Made by a program: the position numbers and the translations under genes. This document shows, piece after piece, positions 9,347 to 20,464 of a DNA stretch of 64,000 bases (its first letter is position 1; each line of letters begins with the position of its first letter). Source of the stretch: Dactylorhiza incarnata (Eukaryota > Streptophyta > Magnoliopsida > Asparagales > Orchidaceae); assembly GCA_033032865.1 (NCBI GenBank), contig JAWHQI010000239.1:3072001-3136000 (forward strand). The letters are read 5' to 3'. Under the pieces are notes generated by a model, which had not been told where the DNA came from, searched no databases, and saw only the letters and a program-made list of their open reading frames with translations.

Positions 9347-11037
9347 AGAGTCCGTTCATTTGGACGGAATTGGCTTTCTGGAATTGGCATTTGCGATTAG
9401 AAATCCAATTCTAATGTTCGGCGCAACGAAATTTACGAGGATATAGACTTTTATATCAAAACCCATGGCTTTGACTTTGAACTAAAAAATCAAATCGCCA
9501 ATTCTTATCTCCACCCATGAGTTTTCCGCATAATCGAGTGTTTTTGCCAGAGTTTTTCGGCCCACGCGCGTGTTTTCCAGCCGGGAGTGGATTTTTCCGC
9601 CGGGCACGTATTTTTCGGTCGGGCATTCATTTTTTGACCAGGCTGGTGTTTTTCGCCCGGGCGCGCGTTTTTCGATCGGCAGTGAGTTTTTCGGCCGGCC
9701 GGGCAATTTTCACCCGGGCGCGGGTTTGTTTTGCTCGGGCGCACTTTTTTCGCTCGAACGCGATTTTTTTGGCCGAACGCGGTTTTTCCGGTCGAACGCG
9801 ATTTTACCGGTCGGAAGCGAATTTTCTGGCTGGGCGCGATATATTTTGCCCGGACGCGGCGATATTTTTTGCCGGATGCGATTTTTTCTCCCGAGAGTGT
9901 TTTTTTCGCAGGGCACGCTTTTCTCGCCCGGGCGCGATTTTTTCGCTTAGGCGCAGTATTTTCCACATGGGCGAGATTGTTTCCCCATGACGCGTTTTTT
10001 TTTGCCCGATCGCATTTTTTTCGCCCCGTCGCGCGTGACCGGGCGAAAAAAACACGCCCGGGAGAAAAAAACTCTCCCGGGCCAAAAAAATGAGCTCGGG
10101 CAAAAAAATGCGCCCCGGCAAAAAAAACTCGACCGGGCGAAAAAAATGCGCTCGGGCGAAAAAAAACGTGTTCGAGGGAAAAAATCGCGCCTAGGCAAAA
10201 AAATCGGGCCAGGGTGAAAAAACGCGCCCGGGAGAAAAACAACGCGCCCGGGCAAAAAAATCGCGCCCGGGCGAAAAAAAATGCGACCCAGCGGAAAAAT
10301 GCGACTGAGCCAAAAAAATGCGACCGGGCAAAAAAACGGGAACGGGCAAGAAAATCACGCCCGGGCGAAAAAATCGCGCCCGGGCGTAAAAAATGTGCCC
10401 TGGCGAAAAAAAAGCTTTCGGGCGAAAAAATTGCGCCTGGGCGAAATCAACGCGGTCGGGCGAAAAAATCGTGCCCGGGCGAAAAATACGCCCGGGCGAA
10501 AAATACGCCTGGGCGCGGCTTTTTTGCACGGGCGCAGGTTTTTCGCCAGGGCGCGAGTTTTTCGCCCGGGCGCGCATTTTTCTGCCCGGGCGCGCATTTT
10601 TCGGCCGGGCGCGCGTTTGTCGGCCGGACACGCGTTTTTCGGTCGGGCGCGTGTTTTTCGCCCGGGCACGCGTTTTTCGCCCGGGCCCGCGTTTTTCGCC
10701 CCGATGCTCGTTTTTCGCCTGGGAAAAAATGTGCACCTGGGCGAAAAAATTGCGCTTGAGCGAAAAACGTGCATTGTAAAACATATTATGCAATTTAAGG
10801 CGTTCGGCGCTAACGCCTATTTCGAGTTTTATAAAATTATTGTATAATGTAAATTCCAATACCAATTCCATTAATCAGCCGAACAACTTTTGTGCATCAA
10901 TTCCAATTCTGTTGACTGAATTCAATCTTACAGCCGAACAATAAAATTGGAATTCTGTACAAATCCAATTCATGCAGATAATGGTTTTCGTCGAAAAGCC
11001 AATTCTAGAAGCCAATTCTGTTCAAACGAACAGACCC
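9347..11037. mobile_element. Harbinger/Tourist-like non-autonomous element with GC-rich array
   Basis: Terminal inverted repeats: the left end GAGTCCGTTCATTTGGACGG and the right end (reverse complement) GGGTCTGTTCGTTTGAACAG match at most positions and continue as AATTGGCTT.TGGAATTGG. The target duplication is TAA at 9344-9346 and 11038-11040. TWA duplications and GGGTCTGTT-type ends are typical of PIF/Harbinger (Tourist) elements. There is no transposase; the open frames inside are products of the repeat. At 1691 bp it is long for a MITE because of the array at 9540-10770. Subterminal AATTGG/CCAATT words at both ends could be transposase sites. It sits between the env-like stop and the polypurine tract of family B. 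Confidence 0.85.
9540..10770. repeat. CGCCCGGGCG/T-run tandem array with orientation switches
   Basis: Dozens of degenerate units of about 17-20 bases consist of a self-complementary core CGCCCGGGCG plus a T5-7 or A5-7 run. The T form (TTTTTCGCCCGGGCGCG) fills 9540-10025, the A form (CGCCCGGGCGAAAAA) 10035-10505, the T form again 10515-10715 and the A form 10720-10770. The array is thus a large imperfect foldback. It is extremely CpG-rich against an AT-rich flank. Confidence 0.85.
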
Positions 11038-11040
11038 TAA

Positions 11041-11245
11041 TAGCTTCTCAGTACATATATTTGAAGTTTTGTCATTATGGAAGACAATCTGATCATTTGG
11101 AAGCATATCATGGTGATCTATGCTTCTGTGCAATGATATCATTTTATGTCTATTGTGTATTTGTTTGTACTGTGCTTTTATTAAACTGCATGTTTGAAAT
11201 CATTTACAATATCGGTAAAATTTATTAATATAAATAGGGGGAGAT
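11041..11245 (+). other. 3' tail and polypurine tract of family B element
   Basis: Non-coding tail resuming after the Harbinger-like insertion and ending in AAATAGGGGGAGA (11232-11244), immediately before LTR start TGTTGAG. It corresponds to 5240-5407. Confidence 0.75.
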
Positions 11246-12892
11246 TGTTGAGAAAAATACTCTTGTGTGTTATCTTACAAATTATCATAAAGTGATTCCA
11301 TAATCTAGGATGTATTACCCATGTTTTATAGTGAGAGTAATTTGGTCATTAGATGTCTTAGGATATAACACTCACACTATAGTGTCAAGATCTGACCAAA
11401 ACAAGTACAAAATTCAGTTGAGTTAACCTTGCGTCGAATAGAAATTGACGCAACTTCGACTAAAAGTCGAAGAAACATCAAATACAAGTAGAAGTAACTC
11501 AGACTGGAATCAAAGTATAAGTGAAGTCGACACACCGTCGAAATGGACTCGACGCAGAAGACCGAGCTTGTCAAAGCTACATCTAGAGTCGAAGTAACTT
11601 TGATTTGAATTCGACGCAGAAGATGAAGCTCAAAGTCCAAATCTACAACTCGACGGATACGTCGACAAGGATTAGACGCAACGTCGATATCTGAGTTCAG
11701 TCAGAGGTAAGAAGAATTTCGAAGCTGCTTCTATAAGAACTCAGAGGTGCGTCGAATAAAGGGAAAAAGGAATCGACACTACGTCGAATACGGACAGAAA
11801 TGGAAGGTTTTCTGCTGTCTTTTCTAATGCTTTTTCAGAAGGTATCCAAGGATATAGTCTGACTTCTAACGGCTCATTTATTGCCAAGAATGGAATGGTG
11901 TACTCCAGAGAGACAACAAAGACATTCTTGGAGTTATTCATATTAGATTGATGGGTCGGGAAACATAAATAGAAAGAAACACGTATTGTCCAAAGGATAT
12001 TCTTTCTAAAGATAGAATAGAAGAGGAAAAAAATTCAAACACTGTTCGACAAGGAATAAATATACAGAAGAAAGAAGAGAACAATAATTAATAATGAATT
12101 ACTCTGTCCTCTTCTTTCTGCTCAAACTCTCTCACTCAGATAGAAAACAAGAACTACTCTGTACAGGAATAAAAAAAGGTTGCTGCTTCTTCTTCACATC
12201 TTACAGTAGGAAGCAAACTAGTGTACAGAGATCGTAAGGATCACAAGCTCATAACCCTTGCATTCTTCTCTACAATAAGCAAGGGTTCATTATATACATA
12301 TCCTGAAGAACATCAAAACACAGTATCGTGTGTGATAGTTCTAGAAGGATTCATACAACAGAATCCTTCTCTTCTTCTTCTTCATCTTCTTTGCTTATCC
12401 ATCTTTATTTTATAACTAAGAAAGAGTCCTAAGAATCCCTCTCTAAAGGATTCAGTGGTTCTAGGAGTCTCCTTATCAAAAGACTAAGTAGTTCTAAGAG
12501 TCTCCTTGTCAAAAGACTCAGTGTGTAGTTCTAAGAGTCTCCTTATTAAAGACTCGGTGCTGGTTCTGAGAGTCTCCTTATCAAAAGACTCGGGCACAAG
12601 ATAGTGCAATCCTACTAAAGTAGTAAAAAAGTGGACTACCCACATTTTGGGGAACCACTATAAAAACTATGTGTCCTATGAGCTGTGCTTTTCTGTGATG
12701 TCACTTTACTATTTACTGTTTCCTACTTTCTGCGTTTATTATATTCTGTGTTGGTTGTGTTGATTGCATAGTTATTGGAGTAGTTTTATTTTGTGTGCAT
12801 CTTTAGGGTGAAAGTTGATAAATCTCTATTCACCCCCCCCCCCCCCCCCCCCCTCTCAAGACTACTCAGAGGTTACAGTGTGCACTTTTAGA
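11246..12892 (+). repeat. Family B LTR, second copy (3' LTR of the env-like part)
   Basis: The LTR starts TGTTGAGAAAA at 11246 and ends near 12892. It follows the 5408-7015 copy in order: TCGA palindromes (11430-11800), CT-rich part, hairpin array (12434-12623), the GGGGAACCACTATAAA stretch (12650), then TCTATTCAC and a C-run of about 22 bases (12834-12853). The long C-run may be unstable or a sequencing error. The right boundary abuts the LINE 3' end without a clear poly(A). Confidence 0.75.
12434..12623 (+). repeat. Tandem covarying hairpin array in second B LTR
   Basis: Units are AATCC/GGATT (12434-12452), GAGTCT/AGACTA (12465-12486, one mismatch), GAGTCT/AGACTC (12498-12519, 12535-12555, 12570-12591), GCAC/GTGC (12594-12607) and CTACT/AGTAG (12612-12623). 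The first LTR has AGATCT stems at positions where this copy has GAGTCT stems, so both arms changed together. Confidence 0.75.
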
Positions 12893-12894
12893 GG

Positions 12895-15800
12895 AGCTTT
12901 AACGCGTTCTCCCAGCTAGAAAAAGAGGGCATGCAGTACCCCCATCAAAAAAGCGCAACCCGAATAGTCGCAAGACAACAGCAATCCCAGACCAGATGGT
13001 CCCGGGTATCCTCAGAAGAGCAGCCCTAAGGGAAGCCCCGATCAGTAGAAAGGCCCTGGTGGGTAAGCCATGCCAGGGTTGGGATCGCATCCCACAACAA
13101 CCACCACCAAAAGAACCTCTCTCGCGGGTGGAGCTTCAGCTTTCAGAGCTAGCTGAAGGACAGGGGAGCCCCATCAAAATGGTCCAGGTAGGCAAGAGAA
13201 GCGACAGAGCGGCCACTGAGGTGGGAGCGAAGCTTCGACCATTCCTGAGCTAGAATGCGGTGGACTGGGATCTGGAGGATAAACTCAACAAGATCCAGCC
13301 CAATGGACTAGAACAATGTCGGGACATCCCAGCTGCCGTCTGGCAGAAGAAGGTTCAAGACTCACAGCGACTCCAAAAGGCTGTAGTCAAGGAAGGTGGG
13401 CTAGTGAGAGAGAGCCCAGTCCAGAATCCATGCATGCTCCAGCACATCCACAGACTTCCCGTCAGCAATCCGACACCTAAGGTGAGGTCGAAGGCAGTCT
13501 GCACCATCTTGGATGATTTGCCAGACCGGGGAGTTACATTGGTTGATCCCACAAGCCAGAGTCAGCCAGGGTATGGAGCTGAAATTAGCTGGTGAAAGAA
13601 GGAAGAGTTATGTTGCATCAGCTCCCAAGCAATCATAGCCTGGAGGGGGCCCTTCCACCTGCTCACCCCATGAAAATCGAGCCTGCCACAGGCCTAGGGG
13701 GATCAGCACTGATCCCAGCTGACATAGTGCTTACCCCGCTGAGAGGGGGCCTTCATCCACAAGAAGAATCATGCCAACCGCTCAATCCCCTCCTGGACCA
13801 ATCGGGGCACAAGCGTGTTAGTATAAAGGAATATCGACATGGCGAGGAGTACCAAATTGATCAGGGTGGCCCAACCCGCCGGAGAAATATGCAGGTTCCC
13901 CCAAGCCCAAACCTTCTCTTCCACCTTCTAAAGGACGTGCGTGAAGTCGGAGAGGTGCAGCTTATGTATAGCCAGCGTAATACCCAAATAGGTAAACTCC
14001 TGGACCCGCTGAAAGCCCAGGCGCCGAATCTTCCTGTTGCACTTCCACCAGGGAGTGGACTTGCCAAACATCACCATGTACATGGGCCCGTTGATCCGCT
14101 GCCCGGTTCAAGAGCAGTACGCCTGCAGAATGCCTAGACATTGGTCCACACAAGAGGCAGTGGAATTCGTGGCATTGAAGATGTCATCAGCATAGAGAAG
14201 GTGGGAGATCTGCAGCCCTGTGGCAGGGACCGAGATGCCCAGCGATCTCCCCCGCTGGCAAAAGGCAAGCGAGATCAGCTTAGAGCACAAATTGAATAGG
14301 TAGGGGGAGAGGGGACATCCTTGACGAAATCCACAACGCCCCTTAATCCACATCGCCCAACTCCTATTCAGGAGCAAAGCAAACTGGGGCCCCTCCACGC
14401 ACTGTATAATCCAGTTGGCGAATCCCACAGGAAACCCAAACACGGTCCGAACCTATCGTAGCGTGGCCAATGACATCTTGTCATAAGCCTGCTCTATATA
14501 ATCATCAAGGAGACAAATTTGGTGCGAGAGGTCGACGCTGCCAGCTTGTTCACCACCTCCTGGGCGATGAAGATCATGTAGGAGATGGAGCATCCAGGAA
14601 CAAAGGCCCCCTGCTCCTCCGAAATGAGAGAGGGGAGAAGCCCCTTCATCTGGTCCACGGTGATCTTATCCACCACCATATAGATGGTCTGGCACAGGCT
14701 GATTGGTCGGAACCTATCCATCCAAGACGCATTGGGGCACTTAGGAATAAGCATCACCAACGTCTCCTTCCATGTGCGGGCCATGCGACCAAGAGCAAGG
14801 AAATTGTCAATGGCCCAGCAAACAAAAGCACGCACAATAGGCAAGAAATGGAGAAAGAAGGAAGAAGGTAGTACCTCCCAAGCCCGGTGCATGGTTAGCC
14901 TTCATGGTCCGGATTACTCCCCAAATCTCCTCCTCAGACACCTCCAGCAGCAGTAAGGAGGCCGCCCCTCCATCCAACCACCGGGAGGAGGGCAAGCGAG
15001 GCCAACCAACAAGCACAGGGTCCTCGCAGGCCCACTTCCGGTCGAAGAACTCCAAAAAGGCGGCCTTAATGTCCCCCCAAGTCCTCAACGAGCCTGCCAT
15101 CACCATGCTCTACTTGCGTGATCTGATTGCACCGCCGTCGGGAGGAGGTGATAAAGTGGAAGAAATGAGTGTTGGCATCACCCTCATTTATCCACCACGC
15201 CTTTTCTCGGTGCTTCCACCACTTGGCCAACCGAGCATGAGTGCCTGTAAGCTCCTTCACTGCCGCTATGAGCTGACAAGTTTGCGCCTCAGTGATGCCC
15301 CCATCCAAGCTCTCCAAGCACTGCATCTCCACTATTTCAGCCTCAAGCTCCCTCTTGCGGGCACCCAACTCTTTGAGCTTGTTCTTGCACCAAAAGAAGA
15401 GGGCCCGTAGAGTGCGCCGACACATCCGCTGGAGGATGTCCGCACTATCCCCAATATCCTCCCACATCCAGGTCTGGGCCACCAGTGTCCGCACCGACAG
15501 TAGGAGATCCAAGTGTCCTCAAACTTCATCCACAGCTCCTACCACACCGCATGCACATTCCCTAAGACCAAGAGGAGGGGGAAGTAGTCTGAGCCAACCT
15601 GAGGAAGGTGTTGCACCGAATCCAAGGGGAGAGCCTCCAAGCCCACCTAGTTGATGAAGACTCAATCCAGGCGGACCAGAACCCTCCGCAAGCCGGGCTG
15701 GTTATTACACCAAGTGAAGGAGGGGCCCATGAAGCCAACTCGGACAAGTCCAGCTCTTCCACTGCCGCATAAATATCCAATGAGCCCAGGGAGTAGACAA

Positions 15801-16245
15801 AGGGCTGACGGCCCTTCCTCTCCTCCGGCCGCAAAAGGCAATTGAAGTCCTCTCCAACCACCATCGAGAGGTACGGGGAGGTCAACCGCTCCAGCATCGA
15901 CCACAACTCCTCCAGAATGTGTGTGTCCTTGTTTGCATAAACAAAATCCACCCTCCACATTCGCTTATCCAGAAAAGTAGCATCTCTAATCACGCAATGC
16001 GCTGACAGAAAAACCAGCACATATCGAACAACATTGCGCCGCAAAAGAACTGCAATCCCCTCTGACATACCGACCGAGGCGTGGTGGGCAAAATCCCAGT
16101 TGCACCCTGCTAACCGGTACACATCGAGCTGAGAAAGTACCTCCACTTTTTTTTCCGACAAACTAATAAAAGAGACCTCCAATCTGAGAATAAAATCACA
16201 GAGAAGGTGACTGACCTCCTTCTTCCGTGCACCCCAGCAATTTCA
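12895..16245 (-). pseudogene. LINE ORF2: endonuclease and reverse transcriptase, broken
   Basis: Minus-strand L1-type ORF2 in several frames. The N-terminal endonuclease (16240-15560) has LEVSFISLSE and a GEDFNCLL catalytic block. A connecting Arg/Glu-rich stretch (15512-15066) includes WWINEGDANTHFFH. RT (14900-14108) has MLIPK..FRPISLC, EEQGAFVPG, FRQGCPLSPYLF and the catalytic HLLYADD. The 3' part (14100-12899) keeps fragments of the connection and zinc-binding region. Such proteins nick DNA and copy their RNA at the target. Frame changes near 15660, 15100, 14890 and 14440, among others, kill it. No poly(A) is visible at the 3' edge (12895), so the 3' end may be truncated. Confidence 0.8.
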
Positions 16246-16659
16246 AAGTAAAAGGCTCGTCATGGACCCCTTGAAGAGGACGCATCCCGCTGTTGCTAAC
16301 TAGATCTCCCTGACTCCTCTTGTGGGAAATATTCTCAACAGGGCCAAGACTTGCAATCTCCCGGGCGGCAAGGGAGTGGTGAACCCTCGGTGGATCAAAA
16401 GGGTAGAGCATCAATTATGTCCCAAGGATAGCCTATGCAGGCGGGTCTCCATCCACATCCACAATAGGCCCGTCCACCGAGGAATCCCGATTCACCGGCA
16501 CGGGGAGACGGGGAGCTGTCGGTTCGGGATCGCCGATCATAGTTCGGTCAGGCCGCACCCGAGGCTCCAAAGAACCAGGGCGCGGGGTGTCACGACGAGG
16601 AGCAGGTGGGGCACCCGCAGGAGGGGGCTACTTCACCATGTTCCACGGCTCGCGTTCGG

Positions 16660-17905
16660 TTCCATCCTTAACAAGTGTGGCAGGTGTCGGGAATCAGCAG
16701 GAGGAGGATCGCAAACATCTGTCGGAGGGTGGCACGCAGAGGCGGGGCTGCTGTCATGGCATCCGTGTGGCGGCACACTCCATCCAGGTGTCCAATAAAT
16801 TCGCAACATGAACGAACAGAGGCAAGGCCTTCATATTCCACTTTCTGGAAGAAATCCATGAGCGAACTGGTGACAGGAATGTCGTCATGGATAGGCTTAG
16901 AGAGGTTCACCCGCACACACATGTGGGCATACTCCATCCGCCACCAATCATTAATGGTCAAGTCAATCCAAAGAGGCATACCAATATGAGCTGCAATGCC
17001 TATACTATTCAACTTATCCCAAAACTTGAGGGGAAGATGCGGTAAATTGGCGAGGATAGCCCCTTGAACAACGATGGGTCAAAATCGGGCATCTAAACAT
17101 CCAGCCCCACAATACATCCATTGATAAACCATGGACCACCATGGAGCACACCATCACAGGCCTCATCGGACAGAAAAATACACAGAAAGCAGTCTACATG
17201 CGGCATAAGAAACCGAAATTCTCGAAGCTGCTCCCACTGCTTACAGAGGTCCATTTCAATGATATGTGCAGGTAGCTGGCGGCCCAAAATTTTGCCAACA
17301 ATTAAATGGGACAATTGCTCTACCGTCCGGGCGATAATCTCCTCAACCATAGCCACAGGAGACCCATCCGGCGCAATGTCCCCAAGGATGTGCACATCAT
17401 TCAGCGAAACAAACCCCTTCTGAGCCAAAATCGAAGGAGCAACCGGGGTAGGAAGGCTTCCAGAATTCAGACCGACATTATCATAACAACCTGAAGTGCG
17501 GGAGTCGGGTAGGTAATGATAGCTTGATTGTGCAAGCACGGATGGCCATGGAGAGCCGCAGGGCCTCTAGGCGGAGATCCACCAGCATCTGCGGCAGAAT
17601 GTAGGGCCGAATTTGCCCCGAGGTTGGCCTCGGCATTTTGTCGAACACCCGGAGAGCAACCTCCCAGCCCAAAATCAGAAGCCTTGGACTGCATCAAATC
17701 CTCATCCCCAACCTGAACGCCCTCATCGGGCACCATCTCCACATCATACACACAAGAGATGAGAGAAGTAGATGTACTGGGGTGCCCGTCACCAGCCGAC
17801 GACGTGACATTCGCCGCAGCCAAGCCTTTCCAACGATCCGCAGTGGGCGTCCCAATCCCGCCAGCACCTTATTCCAAGGGAATGAATTGTCCATTCGATA
17901 CATGA
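16660..17905 (-). pseudogene. LINE ORF1: DUF4283-like RNA-binding protein with zinc-knuckle trace
   Basis: The minus-strand piece at 17539-17093 contains EIIARTVEQLSHLIVGKIL.. and PHVDCFLCIFLSDEACDGVL.GGPWFING, the usual DUF4283 pattern of plant LINE ORF1 proteins. After a frame change, 17012-16668 has MPLWIDLTI..VRVNLSKP and CCEFIGHLDGVC, a degraded CCHC knuckle. Upstream frames at 17467-17903 carry the low-complexity N-terminus. ORF1 would coat LINE RNA. It precedes ORF2 by about 400 bases, as expected for an L1-type LINE. Confidence 0.7.
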
Positions 17906-18165
17906 CCTTGCCACCCAGCTTCCATTTTATCCATCAAGAAATGCAGCAATGTGCAACCGCTCAGAGATAGCGACTACTCCCGCTGCATGTCCGCACCCAA
18001 ACCGGTGCCATCACCCAACTCAGGCGGAGTCCGCCTGCCAAGAAGTGGGGCGAAAACCCCTAAAGAACCACGCCTTGGGGTGGAGCTATTCAAGATGTCC
18101 CCTAAAGCCGATGTCTGCACCCGAACACAGGGAAACTTACTAGGTCCAGACAAGGCAAATTTTCC
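17906..18165 (-). other. LINE 5' leader, no ORF assigned
   Basis: Sequence between the ORF1 start region and the tandem units. It is GC-rich like the LINE and I see no independent gene. Confidence 0.4.
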
Positions 18166-19041
18166 TTCCCCCTAATAATATATAATGAGGATCCATAAAA
18201 AATTGGCCACCAAGAGTACAAAACCCCCCAAAAAGCTTACAAAATGTACAACAAGCTTAGGCCATCCACCGGGTAGCACAACATTCGCCATTATTGATGG
18301 CGAGCCATCCAAATTTCTCTACTATTTAGAGGAGCACTGTATAGTGAAAATTCTCCGACACTTATGAGATTTTGGAAATTTTCCCCTTCCAAAAGGGGAA
18401 CGCATAGTGCCCCCTAAGAGTATATAACGAGGTTCCACAAAAAGTTGGCCCCCAACAGTCCAAAACTTCCAGAAAGGTAAACTCACTGAGGTTGCGCGGT
18501 GGGAGTGCACTTGAACGTCGAGCGACGATGGTGCGTTTTTCTCTCGTTCGCTATATAGTCAAGTGCGTCAGTTTTTTTTCCCTCGGGGCGTGCTTCGGGA
18601 AGCTTGCGGGGCTCAGACACGAGCTTCGTTCAGCACAGGGATCTTACGACGAGGGGGCATCGAGAGTGGTGGATGCCTACCTCAACACACCGGCCGCACT
18701 CCCCGGTAGCAAGCGGGTGAAAAGTTTCCTCCAACCAAACGCATCCCGCAATGGTGCCTTCATTTTTCTTCCCCCTAATAGTAGATAACGAGGATCCAAA
18801 AAAAATTGGCCACCAGGACTCCAAAACATCCAGAAAGGTTAGCCCACCAAGGATGCTCGGTGGGAGTATACGTGTACATCGAGCACCGATTGTGCATTTT
18901 ACCCCCGTTCGCTATATAGTCAAGCGAGTCAGTTTTTTCCCTCAGGGCATACTTCGGGCAGCTTGTAGGGCTCAGACATGAGCTTCGGGTGGCACAAGGA
19001 TCTTACGACGAGGGGGCATCGAGCGGGTGGCTGCCTACCAC
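18166..19041 (-). repeat. Tandem ~360-bp units upstream of the LINE (possible 5' UTR monomers)
   Basis: Three starts of a related unit are marked by CCCCCTAA.AGTA.ATAACGAGG and AAAATTGGCC: 18166, 18408 and 18768. The second and third align over about 270 bases (TCGCTATATAGTCAAG, ATCTTACGACGAGGGGGCAT, and so on); the first diverges after ~70 bases. The third is cut by the A-plus LTR at 19042. Position on the 5' side of ORF1 suggests promoter monomers of the kind known in rodent L1. They could also belong to an unrelated repeat. Confidence 0.5.
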
Positions 19042-20415
19042 TGTTGGAGCATGCTTTCCACATCTCTTGGTTTGAGTATAATAAATCCCATTGTATTTGA
19101 TCATACTTGCCATGTGTTTATAGTGTGCAGAAACTTCTGCTTTCAAGCCTCTAAGAGTACGAAAAAGAAAGACAATGATTTCCTATAAGATCAATACTCT
19201 CTTTCTAGCGCAGCACCCTAATGCTACCGCTGGAGGTAGCTTCTGCATATTAGGAAATATCGTCGAGAAGGAAACATTCGTCGAAAAAGGATTATCATCG
19301 GGACTGAATATGGTATGTATTACCATGGCGCGTTAATGCTAATGCCCGGCGGTATCTTATGGAAACCCTGCGATCATGATGATGATTGAGGAGCAGAAAT
19401 CAAAGGATATCTGATGGCTGGGAAAGAGATAATGCTAACGTGAAGCGCTATCCTTACCGCGGCGCGGAAGGAAGGTTTGCCAATTTTGGAGCCAGAATGT
19501 TACCAAAAATGTCGCAATCAGCGTGCCAGCTTGTTGCCTAAAAAGGCTACAGACTGGCGGTAGCACTACCGCAAGCGCTAGGATTCGAGCCTATTTAAAG
19601 AGCTGTCCGCCTCCATTTTGATTCGCTGATTTGCTAATTTGGACGATGCATCTAAGACACAACTCCTATATTTGTGAGAGAATGCTCTCTGCAGTCAAGA
19701 GAACTCCGTCAACATTCGTAAACGCTAAGGACTTGAAGAAAGATCAATCACTCCGACTTCATCTTCAAGTTCAATATTTGAGGGAGTTTCTTTGATGTTT
19801 TAGTTTTTATTATTCAACTCTTTTTTTTATCTGTAGAGAATTCGCCGCTTGTTTTGCGACTAGGGCATTGCGACGACTAGGGGGAATTCTCCACACAGCG
19901 ACTAGGTCTTGGGATTAGATCTAGGGGGTGCTCAAGGCCTTTCTGTGGATAGAGAGACAAGTGCGGCTTGAGGCCATATCTGGGGATAGATCAGCTAAAG
20001 CCAATTGGTCTTTGGGAGAAGGGTCAGTATAGAAAACCAAAAATGTTTTTATGCAATCGCCTCAATCTCAAGCATCATTGGGATAAGTTTTTGTAATGAT
20101 TTCTAAAAGCAATAATACTATCATCAGTTTTTCTCTAATATTGTCATGCAATCTCTAATCTTTTGAAATCTAAACAAATAGACATTATCGGTCATTAACG
20201 TCGGACGGTGACACTACCGCGGGCGGTAGTAACAGAGTTCACATTTGTTGTGCCAAATATGACCTATTCTAATGAGAAGCCTACTGCAGTGTTTATTCTG
20301 AGATAATTTAATAAATACTATCTACTTACATGATTGAACTAATATTAAATCATAAAAGTGTTAAAACCCTTATTCACCTCCCCCCCCCCCTCTAAGGGCA
20401 GCTACTGATTCAACA
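19042..20415 (+). repeat. 5' LTR of copia A-plus
   Basis: The LTR starts TGTTGGAGCATG at 19042, ends ..GATTCAACA at 20415 and is followed by the PBS. It is the same family as 3126-4341. Family palindromes: ATGCTACCGCTGGAGGTAGC (19212), GCCCGGCGGTATC (19344), GACTGGCGGTAGCACTACCG (19552) and CTACCGCGGGCGGTAGT (20213). The TTATTCACC C-run TCTAAGG terminus at 20370-20396 is shared with other LTRs here. The left flank is ACCAC (19037-19041); no matching right flank is visible. Confidence 0.85.
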
Positions 20416-20417
20416 AA

Positions 20418-20429
20418 TGGTATCAGAGC
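20418..20429 (+). other. Primer binding site of copia A-plus
   Basis: TGGTATCAGAGC two bases after the LTR end, complementary to the initiator tRNA-Met 3' end. Confidence 0.9.
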
Positions 20430-20464
20430 CAAGTTATTCCAATACGGTCTAACAACCAGGAATA

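Noticed and set aside
9505..10871. Several long Arg/Lys/Phe-rich reading frames on both strands
   Set aside because: They are produced by the stop-poor CGCCCGGGCG/T-run array, appear in many frames at once and have no recognisable domain.
13260..15654. Long plus-strand frames opposite the LINE
   Set aside because: Shadow frames of the GC-rich minus-strand LINE ORF2, which has clear RT and endonuclease motifs.
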